A stretch of DNA of 64,000 bases from Paracoccaceae bacterium (GCA_028284705.1 JANQRE010000020.1:1-64000), one strand, 5' to 3'; positions 44,095-54,309 are shown, counted from the stretch's first letter. The notes: generated from the sequence alone by a model not told the origin. Program-made: numbers and translations.

Positions 44095-45288
44095 GTGCAG
44101 CATCAACCCTCCACTTCTTGCCCTGTCTGCGACAACACGGAGGACAACCTCCGTTTGGACCATCGGGAGCGCGTTCCAACATTGCAGAACGTCGCGCTAA
44201 AGTCCCTAGACGCAGCCGTGGATTTTCCGACTGGATCGCTCGACATGATGTGGTGTGCGAGGTGCAGTTTTGTCTGGAATAATGCGTTCGATCCCAGCCG
44301 GATCTCATATGATGCGAGCTATAACAACGATGTGTCGTCCAGCGCTTACCACGTGGCGCATCTGGAAGCGATGGCAGATCGCGTTATCGCCTCAGTGCCG
44401 CGGAATCAACCCATACACTATGTCGAAATTGGATGTGGAGATGCCGACTTTCTGCGGCTAGTGGTAGACCGTTCCGGTGGCCGATGTATTTCTGCGGTAG
44501 GATTTGATCCATCTTATTCGGGCACCAACGACCTGCCCGCGGGGTTTCAATTTTACAGGTCGTTCTTCGGAGAAGCACAGCTCTCGCTGATACCTGAAGA
44601 AACAAACGTGATTTGCTCACGTCACACGATTGAACATGTTGCAGAAGTTCAATCCTTCGTCGGGGCCTTAGCACAGGCAGCAAGGAATGCTTCGAGCAAA
44701 CTATTCATCGAGACACCAGATGCGAATTGGATTTTGGCCCAGACTGCGTTTCAGGACTTCTTCTATGAGCACTGCTCGATCTACACCCCCGCTTCAATAG
44801 AAATGGTCCTTGATCGTCACGAGATGACAGCGAAATCGACTTCGGTGTACGGTGGTCAATACATGTGGACGGAAGCGAAGCTTCGAGAGGAGCACTCAAT
44901 TCAAGAGATTAAGGTCAACGCTGACCTTGCTTTGAAGTATCGGCACGAAAGCGCGCAGGTTATGCGCGATTGGGCGAACCACGTTCAAAACTTTGCCAAG
45001 GACGATCCCGTTGCCATCTGGGGCGCTGCTTCCAAGGGTGTTACATTCGCTCTGCTTCTGGCGGCACTCGACGATGCGGATGCTCAGATTGACTGTGCAA
45101 TTGACCTGAATGCGGCCAAACAGGGCTGCTTTCTACCTGTAACCGGTTTGCCGGTGGTCAGTCCTGCGGAGGCCAAGCATCGCGGAGTGCGTAACATCTT
45201 GGTCATGAACCCCAATTACACTGATGAGATATCCGACCGAATAAATCGAATGGACTGGAAAGCGGCAATCACGACCTTAAACAATTAG
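44095..45288 (+). CDS. Class I SAM methyltransferase with C-methyltransferase-like C-terminal domain
   Basis: A 397-residue protein with GTG start. The N-terminal zinc-binding motif is CPVC with CARC about 45 residues later. The SAM fold has YVEIGCGDADFL, and the C-terminal domain shows IWGAASKGVTFALLL, the same KG-type segment as in the sugar C-methyltransferase at 40.4 kb. It is a distant relative of that protein. It starts a plus-strand pair with the CmcI-like gene. A role in modifying the same or a second deoxysugar is inferred. Confidence 0.82.
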   Translation: MQHQPSTSCPVCDNTEDNLRLDHRERVPTLQNVALKSLDAAVDFPTGSLDMMWCARCSFVWNNAFDPSRISYDASYNNDVSSSAYHVAHLEAMADRVIASVPRNQPIHYVEIGCGDADFLRLVVDRSGGRCISAVGFDPSYSGTNDLPAGFQFYRSFFGEAQLSLIPEETNVICSRHTIEHVAEVQSFVGALAQAARNASSKLFIETPDANWILAQTAFQDFFYEHCSIYTPASIEMVLDRHEMTAKSTSVYGGQYMWTEAKLREEHSIQEIKVNADLALKYRHESAQVMRDWANHVQNFAKDDPVAIWGAASKGVTFALLLAALDDADAQIDCAIDLNAAKQGCFLPVTGLPVVSPAEAKHRGVRNILVMNPNYTDEISDRINRMDWKAAITTLNN

Positions 45289-45383
45289 GTTTGTGAAGAG
45301 GCCTCCCAATGGATATGCATTGCGTGATCCTGCGGAGCATTGGACCCTGACTCCGCGTAGACCCAATAGGCGAGCTCAGATCA

Positions 45384-46154
45384 GTGACCAATTTTGATGA
45401 AGAAGTGCAGCGGCGCATCGCCGGCAATCGAAATGACACCAATATGGTCGATGCTGCAGCGCGTTTTCTGGAGACGTCAACAAAGCCGAAATACTGCTAT
45501 AATTTCTCTTGGCAGGATCGTCCCATAATCCAGTACCCGCAAGATATCGTCGCGATGCAGGAACTGATCTGGAAAGTGAAACCTGATCTGATCATCGAAA
45601 CCGGTATCGCTCACGGGGGGTCGCTAGTCTTTAACGCTTCGATCTTGGCGCTGCTGGATATGAAAGAGGCAATCGAAGACGGCGTCTCGATTGATCCAGC
45701 GCAATCGAGACGTAAGGTTTTGGGAGTCGATATCGATATTAGAGACCATAATCGAGCGGCGATTGAAGCGCATCCGATGAGTTCACGAATTGAGATGATC
45801 CAAGGCTCCAGCATCGATGCAGGGATCGTCGCGAAAGTGAAGAAGATCGCGGACGACTATGAACGTGTCTTGGTTTGCCTCGATAGCAACCATACGCATG
45901 ACCATGTGCGCGCCGAACTGGAAGCTTACGCTCCACTCACGTCCATCGGCAGCTATTGTGTCGTGTTTGACACCTTGATCGAGGATATGCCAGGCGATAC
46001 CTACCCCGATCGCTCCTGGGGCCCGGGAAACAATCCGAAGACCGCCGTTTGGGAATATCTAAGAGACCACCACGAGTTCGAAATCGACACCACGATTGCG
46101 GACAAACTACTGATTACAGTCGCGCATGACGGTTTTTTGAAACGTATTTCCTAG
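45384..46154 (+). CDS. CmcI/rhamnosyl O-methyltransferase family protein
   Basis: A 256-residue protein that matches the cephalosporin hydroxylase/CmcI family: YCYNFSWQDRPIIQYPQDI, the SAM-binding IIETGIAHGGSLVF, GVDIDIRDHN, LDSNHTHDHV and VVFDTLIEDM. Members in surface-sugar clusters act as O-methyltransferases, for example on rhamnosyl units. GTG 45384 is the start. Its stop overlaps the stop of the convergent glycosyltransferase gene by three bases. Confidence 0.87.
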   Translation: MTNFDEEVQRRIAGNRNDTNMVDAAARFLETSTKPKYCYNFSWQDRPIIQYPQDIVAMQELIWKVKPDLIIETGIAHGGSLVFNASILALLDMKEAIEDGVSIDPAQSRRKVLGVDIDIRDHNRAAIEAHPMSSRIEMIQGSSIDAGIVAKVKKIADDYERVLVCLDSNHTHDHVRAELEAYAPLTSIGSYCVVFDTLIEDMPGDTYPDRSWGPGNNPKTAVWEYLRDHHEFEIDTTIADKLLITVAHDGFLKRIS

Positions 46155-47395
46155 AGTTGGCGTTCAAACGATTTTGACCTCCTCAAGGCGGCTTTCCAAG
46201 CGCTCCTCTGCGAGATTGCGCGACTAAGAATCTCACCAAATTCGGTGCCCAATATCTGATCGTATACTTGTACTGCCGTCAGAATAGTGTTCTCACCACC
46301 AAGCTCAGTTGACACCCTGAAACTGTTGAGTTGATCGCCTATGCGACCCAGGCGCTCCTTCAAAGTTCGTTTCGGCTTTCGAGCCATCGACATCGCGGCT
46401 TCAAACTCATCATACGTCCCGTGGGCCTTGGCATAGTCGGACAAGATTGACTGGACCGCCTTGAGCGTTTCGGGATCATCTCGCGCGGCGCTCATCCCAT
46501 AACGATACCATTCTTCGTAGTTCGGACGTGTGTCTTCATAACCCATCCGACCAATCACAGTTTCTAGCGTTGAAAAAAAAGCCATTGGCACGGTCAAGGC
46601 GTGATCAAATGCATCCTGTAAGGGATCTTTCCGGTTTTCAGCCGTGAATGCCCGACCAGCGTCGCCGCCATCTTTGTCTTTGCGGCGCATGTTGTGCGCT
46701 CCACCTGTACTTGCTGGACTATACCCATTTATCGAAAACGGGTGGTCGGTGTGAATGAAGCGGCCACCCGTGAGGATCGATCGATACTCAAAATTTACAT
46801 CCGGAATCGAGCTGTCAAAATAGATGTCCCGGCTCGGTGCGATCTTATCGAGATAGGCCCGGGAAACACAGCCGTGATAGAGGTTCGGCGTCACCGCGTG
46901 CACGTAGTTAATCCGGCAATCCATCAATCCAGACAGGTTTCTCTCCTTCGGATCGTAGATTAATTCGGGCCCAAAAACACCATTCCGGTATATTCTCAAG
47001 CCGCCCGTTTTTTTGCCGTAGCCCGCGACCGGCCAACCATATGTCGCGCGTTTCCACGACACACCGTCGGGCTTATGCTTTTCAATTATCCGGCGTAGAA
47101 ACTTAAACTGAACGGGCAAAATGCCATCGTCGTCCCCGAAAAAGGTTACATAGTCGCCGGAGCTTGCCTGCAACGCGAAGTTGAAATTTTCACGCATCGA
47201 AAGGCGTGTATCAGTGTTGATGTAAACCAACCTCGCATCGTTGAACTGCGCCACAACCTCTGCCGTGCCATCCTGGCTGGCATTGTCGCAAACCACAATT
47301 TCGATGTCGTCGTCCTGGATGTTGAGGGCGGTCCGAATGGAATACGCGAGGTAAGCTGCGCGTTCGCGAGTTGGTATAACGACGCTCATTTTCAT
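46151..47395 (-). CDS. Family 2 glycosyltransferase
   Basis: A 414-residue GT-A glycosyltransferase. It begins MKMSVVIPTRERAAYLAYSI after the first two residues, has EIVVCDNASQDGT and the metal-binding acidic cluster FFGDDDGILP near residue 85, and carries a long C-terminal extension of about 180 residues of unknown role. It is likely to transfer the branched sugar to a surface polysaccharide or glycolipid. The start is ATG 47395 or 47389; the frame is open further upstream without a ribosome binding site. Confidence 0.88.
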   Translation of the reverse strand: MKMSVVIPTRERAAYLAYSIRTALNIQDDDIEIVVCDNASQDGTAEVVAQFNDARLVYINTDTRLSMRENFNFALQASSGDYVTFFGDDDGILPVQFKFLRRIIEKHKPDGVSWKRATYGWPVAGYGKKTGGLRIYRNGVFGPELIYDPKERNLSGLMDCRINYVHAVTPNLYHGCVSRAYLDKIAPSRDIYFDSSIPDVNFEYRSILTGGRFIHTDHPFSINGYSPASTGGAHNMRRKDKDGGDAGRAFTAENRKDPLQDAFDHALTVPMAFFSTLETVIGRMGYEDTRPNYEEWYRYGMSAARDDPETLKAVQSILSDYAKAHGTYDEFEAAMSMARKPKRTLKERLGRIGDQLNSFRVSTELGGENTILTAVQVYDQILGTEFGEILSRAISQRSAWKAALRRSKSFERQL

Positions 47396-47750
47396 GTTGG
47401 GCCCGCGTTGCTGTAAGAGCACTACTTGACGCCTGGGATTGTATGGACGCAAGCCTTTTCCCTAGGCGCGGTCTCCCGTCGTCTATTCAAGTTAAACGAA
47501 TCGTCCGTCGATATAGGACAACAAATCACAGCGAAAACTGATATTCATCTCGCAGAAGCTGGCGCTCTGGGACACTGGCTCTCCATCGGAGGCAGCTTCA
47601 TTTCGCCTCAACCCCGTACGAAGCAGCAACTCAAAGACTCGGTTGATCGACCGGGCGGACCTTTATGGAGGCTTGACCATAACCTAGAGAATTGATCCCT
47701 ACTTAGGTGAGTTGTTCTTCGCCTTGGCTTGGCCCACTTTTTGAGGTCAC
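47396..47750. other. Gene-free stretch between the glycosyltransferase and integrase genes
   Basis: About 355 bases. A plus-strand open frame of 89 codons (47426-47695) has no ribosome binding site or recognisable sequence, so I do not call it. This is where the missing catalytic half of the integrase gene should lie, but no catalytic R-H-R-Y motifs are visible on the minus strand here. Confidence 0.5.
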
Positions 47751-48329
47751 TTAATCGCCGAGCCGGGTTTCAGGAAGCACATATGTTCCATCCGCGTTTG
47801 CGGTGTCGGCGCGAGCGAAATTCCACAATACTCTAAAGACTCGGGCGGCCCCATTCGCGACTGATGTTGAGCGCTTCGAAATTCGCTCGTATCGCTGAAC
47901 AAGCATTGCGGGAGTGATGAACTGAAGTTCCTTCGTCAGCCAATCGCCAAAGTTGTTCTCAATCAAGCTTCGGTTCGCGGCAGCAGTCGCCTTCTTAAGG
48001 TCACGACCCATCAGATAAGCGTCAAGCGCATCACCCAGAGTGATCGTCTTTGCGCGGGCCTCTCGCTTCGCTTTGTTCAAGTCGATGTCGCTGGCCATCG
48101 CTCCCAGCTTTTTCTTCGCCTCTCGGCGGGCCTCATCAATTGTGAAAACTGACACGTCTCCGATTGTGACACGTTGCGTGCGCCCATGACCGCGAGCTTG
48201 GGCAACGTAGACCTTCCGAGCGCTGGTTACTCGGACTCCAAATCCTTGAAGCTTGTCTTCCCAGCAGAGCAACTGACCTTTTTTAGGGTGAGAAAGGTTG
48301 GCGATAGACTTGGCGTTTAAGGCGACCAT
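47751..48329 (-). pseudogene. Tyrosine-recombinase integrase, truncated
   Basis: The frame encodes 192 residues. The N-terminal Arm DNA-binding domain (DUF4102 type) is clear: LSHPKKGQLLCWEDKLQGFG then VRVTSARKVYVAQARGHGRT and RRVTIGDVSVFTIDEARREA-like sequence. A SAM-like core-binding domain follows, KTITLGDALDAYLMGRDLKK, with WLTKELQFITPAMLVQRYE. It stops after VLWNFARADTANADGTYVLP, exactly where the catalytic domain of about 190 residues should begin. It is the integrase of the island and should be inactive. The start may lie upstream at 48392. Confidence 0.85.
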
Positions 48330-48501
48330 TGGCGAAATCTCTGAAGTTAGGTGCCGTCCGCGTGTAATCAAGTTGTAAGCAAGCGGACGCAAATCTTAGA
48401 AAACCACCGCACACAATGATTTCCTGTAACACAATGAAAAATATGAACTTTTAAAGGTATCGCAGAATATCGCGGAATTCAGCAAACACAACATATAGCG
48501 T

Positions 48502-48547
48502 CTACGAATCAAGGGGTCGGGGGTTCGAATCCTCCCCAGCGCGCCAT
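48502..48547 (+). repeat. Right copy of the 46-bp attachment-site repeat (tRNA-Arg 3' fragment)
   Basis: Identical to 20406-20451, from the anticodon loop through CCA plus T. There is no 5' half of a tRNA here, so it is not a functional tRNA. It is the displaced 3' end of the original tRNA-Arg gene and marks the right end of the island, 173 bases beyond the truncated integrase. Confidence 0.92.
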
Positions 48548-48715
48548 CAAAACCAGTGTCGGGCGACACTTGGGTTTGCCTCCTGCAACTGACTTACTCC
48601 TGTCGTGCACCCCGTTCTCCTGAACCTAAGGGCGGATAGCTTTGCCTGCGGGTGCGAGTTCGCCGCTGCGATCCGACATTGTCGGCAACATCAAATCACG
48701 GCTTTAATGCGGGCC

Positions 48716-49633
48716 ATGACTGATATCCTACGTCTTGCGACCAAGATCCGGCTCCGACAGTTGCGGTGCTTTGTGACTGTAGCCCGAAAGAAGAGCTTTG
48801 TTCTGGCGGCGGAGCATCTGGGGCTGACGCAACCTGCGGTCAGTCGCAGCATCAAGGAACTGGAGCATATTCTGGGTCAGGACCTGTTTGATCGGACGGT
48901 GCGCGGCGCGACGCTGACGCCGAACGGTCAGGCGTTTCTCGACTCCGCCGAAGCGGCGATTTTGCAGATCAACAGCGGCCTGCAGGTATTCTCAGGCGAT
49001 ACGGATGCTCATGAATACGTGCGGATCGGTGCCCTGCCAAATGTCTGTTCGCAGTTTCTCCCGCCGATTGTGAAAGACTTCAAAGAAGATCATCCGCTTG
49101 CCGGTGTGCATGTGATCCCGGGGACGAACGCCGGGCTGCTCGATTGTTTGCGCCGGGGGGAAGCTGATTTCGTGATTGGGCGCCTGTCCTCCAGCGAGGA
49201 CATGCGGGGTCTGACATTCGAGGCGCTGTTCGACGAGCCTCTGATCTTTGTGGTCAAGAAGGATCACCCCTTGGCGGGAGCTCAGGCGACGCTGGAGGAA
49301 GCGTTGGGCTATCCGCTGTTATTGCCACCTGAGGGAACCATTATCCGCGACGAAGTGGATCGGTTTTTCGCAGGACGCGGTGTCGCACAGCCGCGCGACA
49401 CAATTGAGAGCACATCGTCTGACTTCCTGCGCACCTATCTTGTGATGAGTGAAGCCGTTGCCGCGATCCCACGCGGGGTCGTTTATGCCGATCTCGCGCA
49501 GGGCGACTTTGTGCAACTGCCCTTCGGAGAAACGGATCTCAAAGGGCCGGTTGGGCTGACGACGAACCCGTCCGTAAGCCAAGGAGCAATCATTCAGGAC
49601 ATGATCGGTCGGATCAAAAGATACCAAGATTGA
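48716..49633 (+). CDS. LysR family transcriptional regulator
   Basis: A 305-residue regulator with a winged helix-turn-helix (RQLRCFVTVARKKSFVLAAE, then HLGLTQPAVSRSIKELE) and an effector domain with PGTNAGLLDCLRRGEADFVI and DEPLIFVVKKDHPL. The N-terminus resembles PcaQ/GbpR-type regulators of aromatic and sugar catabolism. ATG 48716 is chosen for its fit; ATG 48707 is close. Unlike most LysR genes, it points in the same direction as the TAXI-TRAP genes that start 87 bases downstream. Confidence 0.92.
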   Translation: MTDILRLATKIRLRQLRCFVTVARKKSFVLAAEHLGLTQPAVSRSIKELEHILGQDLFDRTVRGATLTPNGQAFLDSAEAAILQINSGLQVFSGDTDAHEYVRIGALPNVCSQFLPPIVKDFKEDHPLAGVHVIPGTNAGLLDCLRRGEADFVIGRLSSSEDMRGLTFEALFDEPLIFVVKKDHPLAGAQATLEEALGYPLLLPPEGTIIRDEVDRFFAGRGVAQPRDTIESTSSDFLRTYLVMSEAVAAIPRGVVYADLAQGDFVQLPFGETDLKGPVGLTTNPSVSQGAIIQDMIGRIKRYQD

Positions 49634-49720
49634 TATTTAGATTGTGCGTGAACTCATTTAAAAACCCAAATTCGATATTCTATGATCTGATCCATGTCGA
49701 TCTAATGGGAGGAATGAGAC

Positions 49721-50728
49721 GTGGGTCTTTTCATAGGAATTCTGGCTGCTTCTGTCGTGGGTTTGGCCGCGGCCACCGCATCCGCACAATCGCTGAGTCT
49801 TGAAGGTGGCGGGTCCGCGTCGCTGACAGGCATTGTTCCGCAAACCTATGCGCAATTCGCGGCGGAACAGGATATCTCGCTGCAAGTTGTGTTGGGGCAG
49901 ACGCTGACGCGTTCTGCACTGAAACTGGCGTCGGGTCGCATCGACATGGCGGTGGTACCGCCAGGTGCCTATCGAACAATGTCGAAAGGTGTTGGACCCT
50001 ATGCACAACAGGGTGATCAGGCGAAGAAACTTGCGCCGAACATCCGCGCGTTGTTTGGGTTTCCTGCCGGCACGTTCCACGCCATCACCTGGGCCGATAG
50101 CGGCATTGAGACCTGGCAGGATTTGGCAGGGAAGCGCGTCTATATCGGACCGCCCGCCGGTGCTGCGAGTGGGCAAATCCAACAACTGATCTCGCTATCT
50201 TCCGGCGGCCTGACGGCGGATGGGGGCGACTATGAGGGCATTCGCGCCCCATGGGGGGCCGCAGCGCAATCGTTTCAGGATGGGCAGTTTGACGTCTATG
50301 TTGCCTCTGCCGCTGTGGGCAGCCAGGCCTTGAACGAACTCAGCCTGCAACGTGAAATCCGCATCCTCGGTGTGCCTGAAGATGTGCTGAATTCCGAGGG
50401 TTGGGCCAAGTTCCTCGTCGAAGCTGCTCAATTCCAATCGACGGTTCCGGCAGGCACCTATTCGGGTCAGGCCAATGGCGACATGGATCAGACCTCTTCT
50501 GCCTCGGCGATGATGATGTCGGTGCACAAGGATATGAGCGACGATCAGGCCTATGCGCTCACAAAGGCCTATTGGGAAAATCTGGAGGCGATGATGAACG
50601 CCAATGCGCTGATGCGGTCGATCAATCCCGACCTGCCTTTTGCAGGCATGAACGCGAAGCTGCATCCCGGTGCCGTGCGGTACTACAATGAGGCTGGCAT
50701 CGAGGTCCCTGGCGACCTGCTGCCGTGA
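49721..50728 (+). CDS. TAXI family TRAP transporter solute-binding protein
   Basis: A 335-residue periplasmic binding protein with GTG start behind GGGAGGAA. The signal peptide is MGLFIGILAASVVGLAAATA with cleavage after ASA. TAXI features are SLEGGGSASLTGIVPQTYA, GRIDMAVVPPGAYRTMSKG, FHAITWADSGIETWQDLAGK, RVYIGPPAGAASGQIQQL and the ending LHPGAVRYYNEAG. The ligand is unknown. It delivers it to the fused permease encoded next. A hairpin lies in the 78-base gap. Confidence 0.93.
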   Translation: MGLFIGILAASVVGLAAATASAQSLSLEGGGSASLTGIVPQTYAQFAAEQDISLQVVLGQTLTRSALKLASGRIDMAVVPPGAYRTMSKGVGPYAQQGDQAKKLAPNIRALFGFPAGTFHAITWADSGIETWQDLAGKRVYIGPPAGAASGQIQQLISLSSGGLTADGGDYEGIRAPWGAAAQSFQDGQFDVYVASAAVGSQALNELSLQREIRILGVPEDVLNSEGWAKFLVEAAQFQSTVPAGTYSGQANGDMDQTSSASAMMMSVHKDMSDDQAYALTKAYWENLEAMMNANALMRSINPDLPFAGMNAKLHPGAVRYYNEAGIEVPGDLLP

Positions 50729-50737
50729 CATCACCCG

Positions 50738-50772
50738 ATCCGGGCTGAAGGCTGCGTGCCATCCGCCCGGAT
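50738..50772 (+). terminator. Hairpin between TAXI binding-protein and permease genes
   Basis: ATCCGGGC (50738-50745) pairs perfectly with GCCCGGAT (50765-50772) around a 19-base loop, ten bases after the stop codon. No T run follows. It probably protects the upstream message or reduces read-through rather than ending transcription. Confidence 0.6.
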
Positions 50773-50806
50773 TGATCCCGCAGACCAGAACAGGAAGGAC
50801 TGAGCC

Positions 50807-52738
50807 ATGTCAGTCGCCAAGACCGGTGCATCGCGCATCGCTGGATATTCCGTCTTCACAATCGGGCTCGTGATTGCCCTGGCGGGCCTCGCCAATGTCA
50901 TGCCGACCTATAATGTGCTGCCACGGATCGGTCCCTTCCCGGTCGAGTGGTTCAGGCCCCTGTTCTACTGGCTCAGCATTCTGGTCTTTATCGCGAGCGA
51001 TGCAGAGAGACGCGCCAAACAAGACAATCTCGGCATCTTGCACATGATCGCCTATGTGGTTGCGTTTGTTGCGATCACCTATGTCTGTTGGGACTATTAC
51101 CGGATCGGTCAGATCATCGCCAATTCGGTGATGTTCTTCGGACCACGCGAGCTTTACATCTCTCTCATTGCAGCCGCGATATCTCTCTGGGCGTGCGGGA
51201 TTCTCTGGGGTGCGCCGATTGCGATCATCGGTGGTCTGGCTCTGCTTTATCTGGGCACAGGCCAACACTGGCCGGGTGTTTTTGCCACCGCGCCATCCGA
51301 CATCTACGACACGATCCCGGCCAATGTCTGGTACGACAGCGCGCAGGGCATTCTGGGCTCAATCATGGGTGTCGTGCTGACGACCGTGCTGCCCTTCATC
51401 ATCCTTGGTGCAATCCTCGAAGGCTGCGGGGCCGGCGGATCGATGATCCGCATTTCCTTTCACCTGATGAAGAAGTTCAAAGGCGGCCCCGCTTATGCCG
51501 CGATCCTCGCCTCCGCTTTGTTTGGCACGGTGTCCGGCTCTGCCGTAGCGAATGTGGTGGGCACGGGTGTTGTGACGATCCCGATGATCCGCAAACGCGG
51601 CTTCTCCTCCAATTTCGCAGGTGCCGTAGAGGCGTCTGCCTCAACGGGCGGGCAAATCCTGCCGCCGATTATGGGGGCCGCCGCACTGGTCATGGCGGAT
51701 ATTGTCGGGGTCAGCTACCTGACGGTCGTGATGGCCGTGATCATTCCGGCGATTGCCTACTACGGCTCGCTCTTTCTCGCCGTCTATTTCGAAGCGCAAA
51801 AGCTCGACATCGAGGTCAGTGACGATGACGTGGGCGTGCCAACGCCAACTGGTCAGGACTGGGTCAATCTTCTTCTGGTCTTCGGTCCGATCTTCATCAT
51901 CGTTTGGCTTCTGGTCAGCGGGTTGTCCGCAGCGGGTGCATCCATCGCGGCCATTCTGCTGTTAATCCCGATGAGCTTCATCAATCCCGAAATCCGCCAG
52001 AAGCCGCAAATGCTGATCGCGGCCCTGTCGGACGGCGGCAAAACGGTCGGACAACTCGCCGTGGCTATCGCGATTGTCGGGATCGTGGTCTCGACCCTGG
52101 CGGCAACGGGCGTTCCGACGAAATTCGCCGTTCTGCTCTCGGCGGCCTCCAGTTCCTCGATGCTCTTTGCCCTGCTGATCGCCGCCTTTGGGTGCATCAT
52201 CCTTGGGATGGGAATGCCGACGCTGCCTGCCTATATCGCGATCATCGCGGTGATGGGGCCGACCCTTCAGGGCTTCGGTATGGAGCTTTTGACCGCCCAT
52301 ATGTTTGTCTTCTTCTTCGGCGTAGCCGCCGGGATCACGCCACCTGTGGCAATTACGGCCTACGCCGCCGCCTCGGTCTCGGGAGGCAGGCCCATCGGGA
52401 CTGCAATTGAAGCCACGCGCATTGGGGCGATGATCTTCCTTGTGCCGTTTGCATATGCGTTCGACGATTCTCTACTGCTTGGCACCGGTGAGACCGATTT
52501 TGCCCATGTTATCACGGCGATCTTCTTCCTCGGAGCTGGCCTCTATTTCTCGACCAGCGCCCTGATCGGCCACGATCAGCGGAAACTGAGCGTGATCGAA
52601 CGCCTGCTCCGTTTCGCAGCGGCGATGGCCTGTCTCAGCCCCACATTGACCTGGGAAGTCGCGGGACTGGCCGTTGGTATTGCCTTGGTCGCCTTTGGCT
52701 TCGCGACGCGTCGAAAGGCGCAAGGGGAAGCGGTATGA
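50807..52738 (+). CDS. TRAP transporter fused 4TM/12TM permease (DctQM fusion)
   Basis: A 643-residue membrane protein. The first 170 or so residues are the small four-helix DctQ-like part, and the rest is the large DctM-like channel with [56 protein letters not shown] and [17 protein letters not shown]. Fused permeases are the rule in TAXI systems. AGGAAGG precedes ATG 50807. Its stop overlaps the sulfatase start by four bases. Confidence 0.95.
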   Translation: MSVAKTGASRIAGYSVFTIGLVIALAGLANVMPTYNVLPRIGPFPVEWFRPLFYWLSILVFIASDAERRAKQDNLGILHMIAYVVAFVAITYVCWDYYRIGQIIANSVMFFGPRELYISLIAAAISLWACGILWGAPIAIIGGLALLYLGTGQHWPGVFATAPSDIYDTIPANVWYDSAQGILGSIMGVVLTTVLPFIILGAILEGCGAGGSMIRISFHLMKKFKGGPAYAAILASALFGTVSGSAVANVVGTGVVTIPMIRKRGFSSNFAGAVEASASTGGQILPPIMGAAALVMADIVGVSYLTVVMAVIIPAIAYYGSLFLAVYFEAQKLDIEVSDDDVGVPTPTGQDWVNLLLVFGPIFIIVWLLVSGLSAAGASIAAILLLIPMSFINPEIRQKPQMLIAALSDGGKTVGQLAVAIAIVGIVVSTLAATGVPTKFAVLLSAASSSSMLFALLIAAFGCIILGMGMPTLPAYIAIIAVMGPTLQGFGMELLTAHMFVFFFGVAAGITPPVAITAYAAASVSGGRPIGTAIEATRIGAMIFLVPFAYAFDDSLLLGTGETDFAHVITAIFFLGAGLYFSTSALIGHDQRKLSVIERLLRFAAAMACLSPTLTWEVAGLAVGIALVAFGFATRRKAQGEAV

Positions 52739-54309
52739 GCAAGCGTCCGAATTTCGTCCTCTTTATCACCGACCAGCATCGGGCGGATTATTTGGGATGT
52801 TACGGCCATCCGCTGCTAAAGACGCCGAATATCGACAGCATTGCCGAGCGCGGCGTCGCGTTTGACCGGTTCTATGTGGCCAGCCCGGTGTGCATGCCCA
52901 ACCGTGCGAGCCTGATGACGTGCCGGATGCCAGCCAATCATGGCGTTCGCATGAACGGCATTCCGCTTTCCCGACGCAACGTGACCTTTGTCGAGCTTTT
53001 GAAAGATGCGGGCTACAAGACGGCACTGATCGGCAAAAGCCATTTGCAGACCTTTACTGGCGCGCCGCCGGGCAAAACGATCCCGGACGCCCGTCCCGGA
53101 TTTCACCGTGCGGACGGATCACTGAGCGAAGCTGTTCGTCACGACCTGCAGGAGCAAAGCTACAAAGTCGAAGAGCCGGAGTTTTGGTCGGAGAGAGAGG
53201 CCTCCGTTCCGACGCCATTCTATGGGTTTGATCATGTTGAGTTGGTCACGGGCCATGGCGATCATATTGGGGGCGACTACGCCGCCTGGCTGTTTGAGCG
53301 TGAGCCCAATGCCGAAACGCTCATGGGTGCGGAGAACCAATTGCCGCACGATTATTCCTGTCCGCAAGCGGTCCGAACAGCGATCCCGGAAGAGCTTTAT
53401 TCGACGAACTACATCGCAGAGCGTGCCGAGGCTTGGATCGACGCGCACAAGGATGACGACCAACCGTTTTTCTTGATGGTCTCCTGGCCGGATCCACATC
53501 ACCCCTTCAACCCGCCGGGACGGTTCTGGGATATGTATGATCCCGACGACATTGCCGTGCCGGAAGCATTCTCGCGAAACGACTGGTCTCCGCCGCCACA
53601 TGTGAAAGGCGTGATCGAAGTGCGACAGGCGGGGGAAGCGAAACTTGAGGGCATGAGCGCCATCGGCTGCAGCGCGCGCGAGGCGCAAGAGGCACAAGCG
53701 CTGACCTGCGGGATGATCTCGATGATCGATGAGGCCGTGGGGCGTATTCAATCGGCTCTGAATGTCAGTGGGCGTGGTGACGACACCATTGAAGTCTTCA
53801 CCGCGGATCACGGCGAGCATCTTGGCGATCACCAGCTCCTGTTCAAAGGGGCGGAGCAATATGAGCAGATCACCCGAGTACCGTTCCTGTGGGCCGATCC
53901 GGCAGGTGCGTCGGGTCAACGTACGAACCAAATCGGTCAGACCCATGATATCGGAGCCACGATCCTTGAGCGGGCCCAGATTGAAGCCGCATGGGGCATG
54001 CAAGGTATTGATCTATTTGGCGAAACGCAGCGACAGGCGGCTTTCATCCAATACGCACATCAAAAGCCGATGGATGGAATTGGCACGCGACCGCATGTGC
54101 ACACGCTCCGTGATGGCCGGTATCGCCTGAGCCTCTTTGAAGGCATGGGCTGGGGTGAGATTTACGATCTGGAACAGGACCCGGGGGAGTTTCAGAACCT
54201 ATGGACGTCTGTTGAAGCAGCACCGGTGAAAGCGCACCTGCTTGAGATGCTGGCTCAAGCGGAACTCGCCCATGTCGATCGCGCGCCGATGCCGACCGGT
54301 CGGGCGTGA
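52735..54309 (+). CDS. Sulfatase (type I, Cys-type)
   Basis: A 524-residue enzyme with the formylglycine site C53-M-P-N-R57 in [12 protein letters not shown]. The motif then reads MTCR where most have MTGR. Metal-binding residues appear in [20 protein letters not shown] and [18 protein letters not shown]. There is no signal peptide, so it works in the cytoplasm on a substrate imported by the TRAP transporter to which its gene is coupled. It could act on sulfate esters or phosphonate monoesters; the [11 protein letters not shown] type occurs in both. Confidence 0.92.
   Translation: MSKRPNFVLFITDQHRADYLGCYGHPLLKTPNIDSIAERGVAFDRFYVASPVCMPNRASLMTCRMPANHGVRMNGIPLSRRNVTFVELLKDAGYKTALIGKSHLQTFTGAPPGKTIPDARPGFHRADGSLSEAVRHDLQEQSYKVEEPEFWSEREASVPTPFYGFDHVELVTGHGDHIGGDYAAWLFEREPNAETLMGAENQLPHDYSCPQAVRTAIPEELYSTNYIAERAEAWIDAHKDDDQPFFLMVSWPDPHHPFNPPGRFWDMYDPDDIAVPEAFSRNDWSPPPHVKGVIEVRQAGEAKLEGMSAIGCSAREAQEAQALTCGMISMIDEAVGRIQSALNVSGRGDDTIEVFTADHGEHLGDHQLLFKGAEQYEQITRVPFLWADPAGASGQRTNQIGQTHDIGATILERAQIEAAWGMQGIDLFGETQRQAAFIQYAHQKPMDGIGTRPHVHTLRDGRYRLSLFEGMGWGEIYDLEQDPGEFQNLWTSVEAAPVKAHLLEMLAQAELAHVDRAPMPTGRA

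Larger units (their letters stand above)
20406..48547. mobile_element. Genomic island of about 28 kb inserted in tRNA-Arg
   Basis: The island is bounded by the two 46-base direct repeats. It contains a truncated tyrosine recombinase at its right end, a broken IS110-family transposase and a tctA tail at its left end, a LacI-regulated catabolic cluster, a deoxysugar cluster and a LysR remnant. No conjugation or phage genes are present. The truncated integrase suggests that it can no longer excise on its own. The boundaries are seen directly; the history is inferred. Confidence 0.85.

Noticed and set aside
47426-47695. An 89-codon plus-strand frame near the integrase
   Set aside because: No ribosome binding site, no recognisable sequence and no homologous feature; it lies in a decayed region.
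48502-48547. A second tRNA-Arg gene
   Set aside because: Only the part from the anticodon loop to CCA is present; there is no acceptor 5' strand, D arm or full anticodon stem, so it is an attachment-site copy.
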